20,478 nt of DNA, from the IMG/VR virus record IMGVR_UViG_3300037156_000195, positions 1 through 20,478 of that record. One strand, given 5' to 3'. This document shows positions 14,867 to 20,478 of the stretch, one piece after another. Made by a program: the position numbers and the translations under genes. The first letter of the stretch is position 1. Each line of letters begins with the position of its first letter. The stretch comes from a virus. Under the pieces are notes generated by a model. The model did no database searches. It worked only from the letters and a program-made list of their open reading frames with translations, and had not been told where the DNA came from.

Positions 14867-15430
14867 TCAGTTGTATAAGTCTCGGTCCAGCGGAACGTGG
14901 TTCCAACTGATACCTTTCGCGATGTCTATCAAAGTAGAGCGGTGCAGATTAAAGCGCCGTTCCAGCGCCACCAATCCACCAGCCACACGTTCCGCCTTGA
15001 CGCGACGGTACTCGCGTCGAATGTACCGGACGTCATCTTCGGTTATCTTAGCGCGTCCGTTGTTCTCGCCCCGTGATTCGGTGCCGTGCAGAATGCGGTC
15101 ATCGTGGTTCTCAATCTGCAGCGCCCAGCGCAGCACGCTATAGTGACAGCCGACGCGCGAACCGTTCCCGTGCGCTACTTCGTGTTTGTCTGACGGTGCA
15201 GGGCCCAAAAACGCCTCCGCAACAAGTACGTGCGCCGCTATCGCACGTTTTATTCCCTCCGTGTCGCGCACCGAGTAACGAAGATAACCGTCAGCATCAA
15301 TAAAACCATGGAAACGAGTGTTTAGCCGGCGTGTAGGGCGCGCGGCGACTAACCGCAAATCACCATATTCGGACACTTCGTACGTCGGAAAACGCGGGCA
15401 TACTCGCCATTGCATAGCTACCGTGGTCAT
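14867..15430 (-). CDS. NUMOD4/HNH-type homing endonuclease-like protein with degenerate catalytic motif
   Basis: The ATG at 15430 follows GAGGG at a six-base spacing. The 187-residue product begins with a NUMOD4-like segment (WRVCPRFPTYEVSEYGDLR, residues 8-26). An HNH_3-type region (AHVLVAEAFLGP at 66-77, HEVAHGNG at 83-90, LRWALQIEN at 100-108) and a helix-turn-helix (LERRFNLHRSTLIDIAKG, 156-173) follow, ending SWNHV. In the family, the stretch after HxNG normally has NNR and a later NL; here it reads VGCHYSVL, so the central Asn and the second Asn are not evident. It may be a nuclease-dead or remodelled HNH protein. It lies in the same direction as its neighbours, between GapR-like and methyltransferase genes. 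Confidence 0.82.
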   Translation of the reverse strand: MTTVAMQWRVCPRFPTYEVSEYGDLRLVAARPTRRLNTRFHGFIDADGYLRYSVRDTEGIKRAIAAHVLVAEAFLGPAPSDKHEVAHGNGSRVGCHYSVLRWALQIENHDDRILHGTESRGENNGRAKITEDDVRYIRREYRRVKAERVAGGLVALERRFNLHRSTLIDIAKGISWNHVPLDRDLYN

Positions 15431-15462
15431 ACGAAACCCTCTGTTATTCGGCTTGCTAGGTA

Positions 15463-15487
15463 GGCCGGCGCCTACGCGGCGCCGGTC
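15463..15487 (-). other. Strong GC hairpin between GapR-like and HNH genes
   Basis: A perfect eight-base stem (CCGGCGCC at 15465-15472 and GGCGCCGG at 15478-15485) with a five-base loop can be extended by a G-U and a G-C pair to 15463 and 15487. No U run follows on the minus strand. A processing, attenuation or pause element is possible. It lies in the 68-base gap before the HNH gene. Confidence 0.4.
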
Positions 15488-15498
15488 TCGAGCACGGC

Positions 15499-15741
15499 TT
15501 ATGAACCGACCGCGCCTTCGTAAGTTTCTAGCAGCGCATCTTCTTCGTCGCGCTTGGCCTTCTCCATGGCGCGACGAGCGATCATTTTGCGAACGATCTT
15601 AGGCGTAAACCCCGCCGATTTTACCTCGGTGTAGAGGTCCTTTCGGTCGACAGCCAGACTGTCGATCTCAGCGTTGACCCGCTCTATCCGGTCCACGTAG
15701 CTCTTCAACTGCTGAATCGAATTACCGCCGATGCTATCCAT
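15499..15741 (-). CDS. GapR-like (DUF2312) DNA-binding protein
   Basis: The 80-residue protein matches the DUF2312/GapR family in length and pattern: LKSYVDRIERVNAEIDSL (12-29), then DLYTEVKSAGFTPKIVRKMI (35-54) and EEDALLETYEGA (66-77). GapR of Caulobacter is a small helical nucleoid-associated protein that clamps overtwisted, AT-rich DNA ahead of polymerases and helps topoisomerases. Members are typical of Alphaproteobacteria and their phages, which supports the host inference. The ATG at 15741 lies three bases after the preceding stop, so it relies on translational coupling. In the phage it may manage supercoiling during replication or modulate host chromatin. Confidence 0.85.
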   Translation of the reverse strand: MDSIGGNSIQQLKSYVDRIERVNAEIDSLAVDRKDLYTEVKSAGFTPKIVRKMIARRAMEKAKRDEEDALLETYEGAVGS

Positions 15742-15744
15742 GGC

Positions 15745-16569
15745 TTAGCGCCGAACACGCCGGCGCGGCGCCGGGTTCTCGGCTGCGGCCGCTTCGTACT
15801 CGGCCTTGAGGGCAGCGTCTTCTTCGCCGAGCTCTTCCTTCGGCGGGTCGCCTACGACGGTCCGTTCAACTACCGGAGCCGCGGCGCGGCGACGGCTAAC
15901 CGGCTCCGGCTCAGGTTCCGGCTTGTCCTCGACCGGCGAGGCGTCATCGGCAGTCCGCCACTCGACGATCTGGAAGATCGGGTTGTTGATCTTGCCGTAC
16001 TGCTTATGCTTGTACGAGTCGAAGGTTAGCTTGCCGACCGGCACGAACTCGTCGCCCTTGCTGGCCTGGTCGAGGATCGCATTGATCAGGACCCCAAACA
16101 GCTTCATGGCGCCGGTCGACGACTGCTTGTACTCGACCGTCGTGCCAGCGTCATCACCCAGCACGCATGTCAATTCGACGCTGCGCTGCTGCTGGTAGGT
16201 GAGCTGCTCGGCTCGGCCGCTCTTCTTGTCCGGCGTGCCCGTGCCGAGAACCGGCAGGCTGTCCTGCGCTGGCAACGGGCGATTGAGCGCCGAGACCATG
16301 ATCTCCTGCACCGGGGCGCCGCCGCCGTTGGTATCCCAGGCGACCCAGCCGTGCTTGAGCGACAGCGGGTTGGCGGCCCATAGGCTGGTATCCTCTACGA
16401 CGGTCTCTTCCTGACCGAACAGCCAGTCACCGCTGCTCTTGTCCATTTTCAGGAAGGCCATGTCACCGCCGACACTCGGCATCGCCATGGCGGCGTTGTT
16501 GAGCGATTTGGCGAGATCTTCGCGGCTGATCAGTCCGGTGCCACCGGTACGTGCTACGATCGCGTTCAT
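15745..16569 (-). CDS. Conserved phage replication-module protein of unknown function (274 aa)
   Basis: Residues 1-205 look like a folded domain; recurring features include FLKMDKSSGDWLFGQE (39-54), WAANPLSLKHGWVAW (64-78), ELTCVLGDDAGTTVEYK (132-148) and SYKHKQYGKINNPIFQIVEW (185-204). I recognise this arrangement in hypothetical proteins of replication regions of many phages. The C-terminal 65 residues are low-complexity: Pro/Glu repeats, Arg clusters, an acidic stretch and a terminal Arg-rich end. A single-stranded-DNA-binding or recombination accessory role would fit its size, acidic tail and place between nuclease, GapR-like protein and polymerase, but the basic C-terminus differs from known single-strand binding proteins. 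Function is not established. Confidence 0.7.
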   Translation of the reverse strand: MNAIVARTGGTGLISREDLAKSLNNAAMAMPSVGGDMAFLKMDKSSGDWLFGQEETVVEDTSLWAANPLSLKHGWVAWDTNGGGAPVQEIMVSALNRPLPAQDSLPVLGTGTPDKKSGRAEQLTYQQQRSVELTCVLGDDAGTTVEYKQSSTGAMKLFGVLINAILDQASKGDEFVPVGKLTFDSYKHKQYGKINNPIFQIVEWRTADDASPVEDKPEPEPEPVSRRRAAAPVVERTVVGDPPKEELGEEDAALKAEYEAAAAENPAPRRRVRR

Positions 16570-16606
16570 ATTTTCTCTTTGCTTTTAGGTTTCAGGTTAC
16601 TAAATT

Positions 16607-16626
16607 GCTTCGGAAACCGCCGAAGC
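16607..16626 (-). other. Hairpin in intergenic gap, possible attenuator
   Basis: GCTTCGG (16607-16613) and CCGAAGC (16620-16626) form a seven-base stem with a six-base loop, followed on the minus strand by AATTTAG. It lies in the 90-base gap between the 125-aa gene and the 274-aa gene, one of the larger gaps in the leftward operon, and could reduce readthrough. The weak U tract keeps this uncertain. Confidence 0.35.
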
Positions 16627-16659
16627 GCCGGATGCGTGGTTGCCCGCGAATTTTTACGC

Positions 16660-17037
16660 CTATCCGGCGGGGTCGGTATCGGGCATGTTCTGGAAGACGT
16701 CGTCAATGGCGTGCTGCACACCAAGCGTGATCTCAACCATCATCTCGTTATAGTGGCCGCGCAAATAGCCTTCAAATACCAGTGCGGCGTCGAGCACCTG
16801 CTTCGAATCCGTGGCACGGAAGTTGGCGCCGTTCAGCTTCATCGTCTGGTACATCTGGCTGTCCCTGACGATGGTGTCCTTATGGTAAGAGACCGCCATC
16901 ATCAGCGCCGACATGCGCAGCTTTTCATCGCGGGATAGCTCGAGGTTCATATCGAGAATCTTCGGCACGTTCGGCAAGCCGGTGGCTTCTACCGCTTGAG
17001 CTCGGATATCGGCGTCAATTTCTGGTTCGTCAGTCAT
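16660..17037 (-). CDS. Conserved hypothetical protein (125 aa)
   Basis: The ATG at 17037 follows AAAGGA at a four-base spacing. The 125-residue product is acidic and appears mostly helical, with segments NLELSRDEKLRMSALMMAVS and KQVLDAALVFEGYLRGHYNE. There is no signal peptide, membrane segment or catalytic motif I can name. It lies nine bases after the Cas4-like nuclease gene in the replication operon, so a role in phage DNA metabolism is possible by association only. Confidence 0.6.
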   Translation of the reverse strand: MTDEPEIDADIRAQAVEATGLPNVPKILDMNLELSRDEKLRMSALMMAVSYHKDTIVRDSQMYQTMKLNGANFRATDSKQVLDAALVFEGYLRGHYNEMMVEITLGVQHAIDDVFQNMPDTDPAG

Positions 17038-17046
17038 TGGTTCCTT

Positions 17047-18249
17047 TCAACGAGCCGAAAGTCTCTCGGCGAGGAGCTGCAGCGCTTGCGGGGCCATGAC
17101 CACAGCGGGTCGCTTGTCGTCCGCTAGAGCTAGAGTTGTGCCGGACGAGACCTTCTCGACCAGCTTCTTTTTCTGGAATAACTCCGGCAGTTCACTCGGA
17201 AGCCGGTTGCGTTTCAAGGCCTCGTTCGCCTGATTAGGCGAAACAAGTTTCTTGACATAGCGATCCGGCGCCGGGAGGCCGACCTTGGTCAGGTACTTGA
17301 GCGCCAGTTCTTCATCGATCCACTTACGGCGCGCCTGGTTGGCGACGAGTTTCCATCCGGGAATGGCCATGCCCTTCTCCAACTGATCGTGGGCCAGCGT
17401 CTTAATGAAGGTACCGAGCTCAATCAATAGGTCAGCCTGCGGCAGCCACTCGGCCAGGTGCTCGCGCATGTCATCATGTCCCATCTGCTGGGCGTTGGCA
17501 GCGAGATTCTGATAGAGCGGGCAGCCAGATTTCGCTGAGCAGAACTTGCAGTAGGGACCCATCTTCAGCGGCGCATCGGGGAGCAACGCCGTCTCGACGG
17601 CCACGCGCAACTCGACGCCGAACGCCTCGAGCTGCCTTGTCGTGGTCATCCAGCGCGTGAAGCGCTCGCCATCGTTCACCCTCGGCTGGGCAATGAACAC
17701 CTCGACAGGCTTATCATCGGCAAAGAACTTCGCCGTTGCCGGCGTGTGCATGGCTGCTAGGGCGTAGTATTTCAGCTGCGGATTGTCCTCAGCATCAACT
17801 GCGACCCCGCGCCCGAATTTAAAGTCATAGACCACAGTTCGATCTTTTGCGGATCCAACAAGGTCGGTAGTACCAAAGGCATTTTCGATGCCGGGGAACA
17901 CAACACGTTGCTCGGAGAAGAAATCGATGCCACCGAGGGATTTATCGAGATCGTCCCAATGCGCGAGAACCGGGGCCACTGCATCACGGAACATCTCCTC
18001 GTCGATTGTGTAGCCGTTGAAAGTCAAGCCGATCACGTCGGTGTCAGTCTTGGCAATGCCCGACATGATCATGTCCATCGCCATATGAAGTGCTGTACCT
18101 TCCGCGGCGAACTCGGACTCGACGTTCGGGTAGCTGGCGCACAGCTGCACGCTGCCGGGGCACTGCAGCACCCGGCCCGCGCTCGAGCCGCCGACAACGG
18201 TTGAGTGAGCGCGAGCGGTATGGTCGGCGACGGCAAGGATGTTGTTCAC
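17047..18249 (-). CDS. Cas4/RecB-like PD-(D/E)XK nuclease with predicted Fe-S cluster (DUF2800 family)
   Basis: The 400-residue protein opens with SSAGRVLQCPGS (22-33) and AAEGTALH (48-55), the signature N-terminus of the DUF2800 family. Nuclease residues follow: Asp129 in GTTDLVG, Asp142 and Lys144 in VYDFKFG, and Gln158 in NPQLKYYA. Four cysteines (Cys30, and Cys234, Cys237 and Cys243 in YCKFCSAKSGCP) are placed as in Cas4 and AddB-type nucleases that bind a 4Fe-4S cluster. The C-terminal 130 residues look helical and may contact DNA or partners. It probably acts as an exonuclease in recombination or DNA processing. Start is a GTG overlapping the upstream stop (GTGA at 18246-18249). Confidence 0.85.
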   Translation of the reverse strand: MNNILAVADHTARAHSTVVGGSSAGRVLQCPGSVQLCASYPNVESEFAAEGTALHMAMDMIMSGIAKTDTDVIGLTFNGYTIDEEMFRDAVAPVLAHWDDLDKSLGGIDFFSEQRVVFPGIENAFGTTDLVGSAKDRTVVYDFKFGRGVAVDAEDNPQLKYYALAAMHTPATAKFFADDKPVEVFIAQPRVNDGERFTRWMTTTRQLEAFGVELRVAVETALLPDAPLKMGPYCKFCSAKSGCPLYQNLAANAQQMGHDDMREHLAEWLPQADLLIELGTFIKTLAHDQLEKGMAIPGWKLVANQARRKWIDEELALKYLTKVGLPAPDRYVKKLVSPNQANEALKRNRLPSELPELFQKKKLVEKVSSGTTLALADDKRPAVVMAPQALQLLAERLSAR

Positions 18250-18566
18250 GAGGACACCTTCTCGGCAATCTCGAACAGCCGCCGAATGTCCCCGTCATCC
18301 GTCCCGTAGTGGACCGGAATGCCGCGCAGCTTCTCGGCTAGGTTGCGCAGGTAGGTATGGTCGGCCTGATCATCCTTGTGCTCAGGCGTGTAGCCGAGAG
18401 GACCCTTGGTGGCGTCCGGCACTCCATGGATCAAGTGCGCCAGCGGCGCGATCTGAAACCAGTTATCGCGAATGAAATCCCCCAGCCTTTGATCATCAAT
18501 CATGACGTCGAGCTTCAAGGCGATCAGACCGGCAAGTTTCTTTTCAGCGAGACGGTTGGTGCTCAT
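18246..18566 (-). CDS. Conserved hypothetical protein (106 aa)
   Basis: The ATG at 18566 follows AAAGGG at a six-base spacing, and the stop overlaps the nuclease start by four bases. The 106-residue product is soluble and mixed in charge. It has an amphipathic N-terminal half (LAGLIALKLDVMIDDQRLGD) and a region rich in His and Asp (TPEHKDDQADHTYLR). No family is recognised. Close coupling to the Cas4-like nuclease gene hints at a shared function or at co-regulation, not at a mechanism. Confidence 0.6.
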   Translation of the reverse strand: MSTNRLAEKKLAGLIALKLDVMIDDQRLGDFIRDNWFQIAPLAHLIHGVPDATKGPLGYTPEHKDDQADHTYLRNLAEKLRGIPVHYGTDDGDIRRLFEIAEKVSS

Positions 18567-18577
18567 TTGGTACCCTT

Positions 18578-19015
18578 TCAGTCTTCATACGTTTCGGTTA
18601 ACGGCTTGGTCATGATGGCGGGGCGGCCGGCGCCGGCGCGCCGAGAGCGCGCGGCATGCTTGTTCGATGGCGCCGGGACGTTGTTGAAGTCGGCGCCGCT
18701 GCTGCGATGCTTGCGAAGCATCTGGCCGAGTACGGCGCTGCGGCTGACGCGGTACTGGCTGGCCCAGCGGTCGAGCAGCACCACCTCGGGCTCGAAGAAG
18801 AACACATGCACGTCATAGCGCTTGCCGCGGCCCACCGGGACATCGGTGATCGGCGGTTCGCCGGCGGCCAGGTGCGCCTTGATCAGCTCGGCCAGCACGG
18901 CGCTTCGGCTGGTACGATAGGTCTTCGCCAGCGTGTCGAGCACGCGCATCTCGGGCGGGTAAAAGCCCAGATGGGTGTCGACCTTGTCGCCGCGGTCGAG
19001 CTGCTCAAGACTCAT
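18578..19015 (-). CDS. Tandem ribbon-helix-helix DNA-binding protein (145 aa)
   Basis: Two copies of a ribbon-helix-helix-like unit lie in one chain: residues 13-49 (DTHLGFYPPEMRVLDTLA, then YRTSRSAVLAELIKAHL) and 68-104 (DVHVFFFEPEVVLLDRWA, then YRVSRSAVLGQMLRKH). Each has a beta-strand followed by two helices with the SRSAVL turn typical of Arc/MetJ/CopG-type proteins. The units share roughly half of their residues and probably arose by duplication. They could fold as a single-chain pseudo-dimer that binds DNA. The tail is basic (KHAARSRRAGAGR). It is the second gene after the divergent promoter zone, a usual place for an autoregulator. Its ATG overlaps the upstream stop by four bases. Confidence 0.75.
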   Translation of the reverse strand: MSLEQLDRGDKVDTHLGFYPPEMRVLDTLAKTYRTSRSAVLAELIKAHLAAGEPPITDVPVGRGKRYDVHVFFFEPEVVLLDRWASQYRVSRSAVLGQMLRKHRSSGADFNNVPAPSNKHAARSRRAGAGRPAIMTKPLTETYED

Positions 19016-19257
19016 TTCGATGCCTGCAAGCGCTTAGCCTCTTCGGCTGAAACAGCCTTAAAGGTGGCGTGGTAGCTGTCGGCTTCCAACCGGTTGATCA
19101 GCTTGCGCATCGACTGCACGCGTGCCTTGAAGCGATCCTCGATCGCATCCTGTACATCGGGATGCGCCGAGCCGACGAAGGCATAGTCGGCAGCAGCGCT
19201 CAGCAGGGCGTTCAAAGTCTGCATAGCCCCGGCGCTGATCTTGTATTCCTTGGCCAT
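19012..19257 (-). CDS. Small helical protein, first gene of the leftward operon (81 aa)
   Basis: The ATG at 19257 (MAKEYKISAGAM) is chosen because CGGAG lies seven bases before it; starts at 19275 and 19404 are less well placed, and the latter would cross the promoter. The 81-residue product is predicted to be helical, basic at the end, and has no motif I recognise (QDAIEDRFKARVQSMRKLIN, then AEEAKRLQASK). As the first gene of the long leftward transcript it would be among the earliest expressed. Phages often place small host-acting proteins there, but no evidence for that role is visible here. Confidence 0.6.
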   Translation of the reverse strand: MAKEYKISAGAMQTLNALLSAAADYAFVGSAHPDVQDAIEDRFKARVQSMRKLINRLEADSYHATFKAVSAEEAKRLQASK

Positions 19258-19275
19258 GATCGGCTCCGTTTTCAT

Positions 19276-19304
19276 TTGACAGCGACCCTCATAACGTATT
19301 AAAG
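19276..19304 (+). promoter_or_regulatory. Candidate rightward promoter
   Basis: A consensus -35 box TTGACA (19276-19281) is followed by TATTAA (19297-19302) at 15 bases or TTAAAG (19299-19304) at 17 bases. Transcription would start near 19311, about 40 bases before the ATG at 19352. The -35 is perfect and the -10 imperfect. Confidence 0.5.
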
Positions 19305-19317
19305 GGAGCCTCGTCAA
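19288..19317 (-). promoter_or_regulatory. Candidate leftward promoter interleaved with the rightward one
   Basis: On the minus strand TTGACG (19312-19317) is followed at 18 bases by TATGAG (19288-19293). Transcription would start near 19281, just before the first gene of the leftward operon. Its -10 lies inside the spacer of the rightward promoter, so both cores occupy the same 42 bases. Confidence 0.5.
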
Positions 19318-19351
19318 CCCATAAAGTTGGATAAATCTGAAAGGACCTGAA

Positions 19352-19588
19352 ATGCGGGTCAGAACTTTGCCACAAGTCGCCCACTCGTGGACGAAGGCAG
19401 CCATGGTCTGCTACGGACTCACCAACGACAAGGTGTACCGCAAGTGCTTTTTCTCCACACTATCGGCGCTGAAGAAAGGCGACCTTCAACAAGCTAGGGC
19501 GAACTGTTTCCGTTTTGCCGACGACGCCTACTGGCGTGAGCACCACCAAAACTCTTGGGAAATCGTTGTGAAAGGACCAACCAAATGA
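19352..19588 (+). CDS. Small hypothetical protein, first gene of the rightward operon (78 aa)
   Basis: The ATG at 19352 follows AAAGGA at a six-base spacing. The 78-residue product is basic in the middle and rich in aromatic residues (AMVCYGLTNDKVYRKCFF, then DDAYWREHHQNSWEIVVKG). It has two or three cysteines but no zinc-binding arrangement and no membrane segment. Its stop overlaps the next start (ATGA at 19585-19588), so it is coupled to the solenoid gene. No family is recognised. Confidence 0.6.
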   Translation: MRVRTLPQVAHSWTKAAMVCYGLTNDKVYRKCFFSTLSALKKGDLQQARANCFRFADDAYWREHHQNSWEIVVKGPTK

Positions 19589-20139
19589 AGCATCTCGGCA
19601 ACATGACCGTCACCAAGGAAAACGCCCTGAGCTTTCCGGCCGTCACCGAGTTCTACGGGCACCTGACTATCGCACCGGGTGCCGAGCTGCGCGCCCCCGA
19701 CCTGGTGAGCATCCGCGGCTGGTTGACCATCGGCAAGGACGCCGGCTTTGCCGCGCCGCGCCTCGGGCACGTCGACGGCTGGATCAATCTGCAGCCGGAA
19801 AGCAGTATCATGGCCGAGCACCTAACCGAGATCGTCGGCGACCAGAGCAGCCTGACCATCGGTGCCGACGTCAATCTCGACTTCCGTTCGCTGCGCACCA
19901 TCGGCGGCATGGTCATCCTGCAGCGCGACGCCGTGCAGGATCTGGAAGAGCTGGAAAGCTGCGGCGGCATCGCCGTCGAAGCGCACGGGGCACTGGGCGC
20001 CCCGAAGCTGGTGCGCGTCGGGCGCTCGATTACCCTGCGCGATGGAGCGTCCTTGCGCGCCCCGCTGCTCACGCACATCGGCGGCTATTACGACGGCGAC
20101 GAGACGGCCACGCTGTACGCACCGAGGTTCGGGTCATGA
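19585..20139 (+). CDS. Repeat-solenoid protein (about eight 20-residue repeats, 184 aa)
   Basis: The ATG at 19585 has AAGGA eight bases upstream and overlaps the preceding stop. Almost the whole product is built of repeats of about 20 residues with the pattern LxAPxLxxIxGxLxIxxxA, for example LRAPDLVSIRGWLTIGKDAG, FAAPRLGHVDGWINLQPESS and LRAPLLTHIGGYYDGDETAT. This suits a parallel solenoid with one strand or turn per repeat, related in style to leucine-rich or receptor-L-type repeats seen in some phage proteins. Such surfaces usually bind other proteins, and no catalytic residue is evident. The stop overlaps the start of the VRR-NUC gene by four bases. Confidence 0.7.
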   Translation: MKHLGNMTVTKENALSFPAVTEFYGHLTIAPGAELRAPDLVSIRGWLTIGKDAGFAAPRLGHVDGWINLQPESSIMAEHLTEIVGDQSSLTIGADVNLDFRSLRTIGGMVILQRDAVQDLEELESCGGIAVEAHGALGAPKLVRVGRSITLRDGASLRAPLLTHIGGYYDGDETATLYAPRFGS

Positions 20140-20478
20140 CCAAGCGCGAGCTTGAAAGTGCCTTGGAACTACGCTGCGTCGCCAAGGTCGAGGCGATCGG
20201 CGGCAAGGCGCTGAAGCTCAGGCTCGAAGGCGTGCGGGGGTTTCCGGATCGGACGGTGCTCTTGCACGCGCGTAACCCGCCCCCGATCAAGCCCGGCGAA
20301 TGGCGCGATACATCGCAACACGACGGACAGGTATTCTTCGCCGAGTTCAAGCGGATGCAAGTCGGCGTGATCAGCGCCCAGCAGTCGAAATGGCGCTTCA
20401 TGCTCAATCTGCTCGGCTTCGAGGTCTACATGGTGGACACCGACGAGCAGTTCGGCGCGATCCTGGAGGAATGGAAAT
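20136..20478 (+). CDS. VRR-NUC nuclease, 3' truncated by window edge
   Basis: The ATG at 20136 overlaps the preceding stop (ATGA), and the frame stays open to the end of the window, giving 114 residues. The pattern matches the VRR-NUC branch of PD-(D/E)XK nucleases: an N-terminal Glu-containing helix (TKRELESALELRCVAKVEAI), GFPDR (35-39, Pro37 and Asp38), FFAEFK (67-72, with Glu70 and Lys72), then QQSKWRFMLNLLGFEVYMVD (82-101). Such phage proteins are structure-specific nucleases thought to resolve junctions or trim replication intermediates. Being in the early rightward operon, it probably acts in phage DNA metabolism. Only a few residues are likely missing. Confidence 0.85.
   Translation, partial: MTKRELESALELRCVAKVEAIGGKALKLRLEGVRGFPDRTVLLHARNPPPIKPGEWRDTSQHDGQVFFAEFKRMQVGVISAQQSKWRFMLNLLGFEVYMVDTDEQFGAILEEWK

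Noticed and set aside
14223-15143. Plus-strand open frame (306 codons) opposite the methyltransferase and HNH genes
   Set aside because: It spans two unrelated minus-strand genes and their intergenic gap and has no start signal or motif.
19258-19404. N-terminal extension of the first leftward gene to 19404
   Set aside because: It would run through the divergent promoter zone and overlap the rightward gene start; the ATG at 19257 has a good ribosome-binding site.
1-20478. tRNA genes, CRISPR arrays, insertion sequences and attachment sites
   Set aside because: I looked for clover-leaf sequences with CCA ends, regular spaced repeats, transposase motifs and long terminal repeats, and saw none; a tRNA search program would be a firmer test.

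Overview
The window looks like part of a tailed double-stranded DNA phage genome, most likely a podovirus-like phage of an alphaproteobacterium. It is GC-rich and almost wholly coding. The phage call rests on virion DNA-ejection-type proteins, a GH19-like endolysin, a nested spanin-type lipoprotein, a primase-polymerase/helicase, a family A DNA polymerase and two HNH endonucleases. The host guess rests mainly on a GapR/DUF2312-like gene (15499-15741), a family centred on Alphaproteobacteria and their phages. No integrase, repressor of known type, portal, terminase or capsid gene lies in the window, so lifestyle and tail type are inferred.

Layout. (1) 1-4475, plus strand: three late virion genes (the first lacks its start), tightly packed, with Gly/Ala-rich proteins typical of internal virion or DNA-ejection proteins. 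(2) 4472-5488, minus strand: three small membrane proteins that converge on the virion genes. (3) 5571-5939, minus strand: a small gene with two strong in-frame starts, followed by a good intrinsic terminator. (4) 6021-6611, plus strand: an HNH endonuclease facing against its surroundings. (5) 6608-8446, minus strand: a lysis cassette (Rz1-like lipoprotein nested with an Rz-like partner, a putative holin, a 46-aa membrane protein, a small soluble protein and an endolysin). (6) 8443-19257, minus strand: a replication and nucleic-acid module containing a primase-polymerase/SF3-type helicase, a Tat-signal-like small protein, a family A polymerase, a cytosine-5 methyltransferase, a second HNH protein, a GapR-like protein, conserved phage proteins, a Cas4-like PD-(D/E)XK nuclease and a tandem ribbon-helix-helix protein. 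(7) 19352-20478, plus strand: a divergent operon with a small unknown protein, a repeat-solenoid protein and a VRR-NUC nuclease cut by the window end.

How it fits together. A single divergent promoter zone at about 19276-19317 appears to drive both the long leftward operon and the rightward one, and the two promoter cores interleave, so they probably exclude each other. The leftward operon runs through replication straight into lysis. From the Tat-like gene (start 11045) to the Rz-like gene, seven consecutive genes are joined by six successive four-base start/stop overlaps, which couples replication and lysis translation. The most notable points are that promoter arrangement, the tandem RHH protein beside it, the Leu at the Phe762 site of the polymerase, the Lys-to-Arg change in the helicase Walker A motif, a second HNH protein that seems to lack catalytic residues, and a roughly 1.1-kb open second frame running through the methyltransferase gene.
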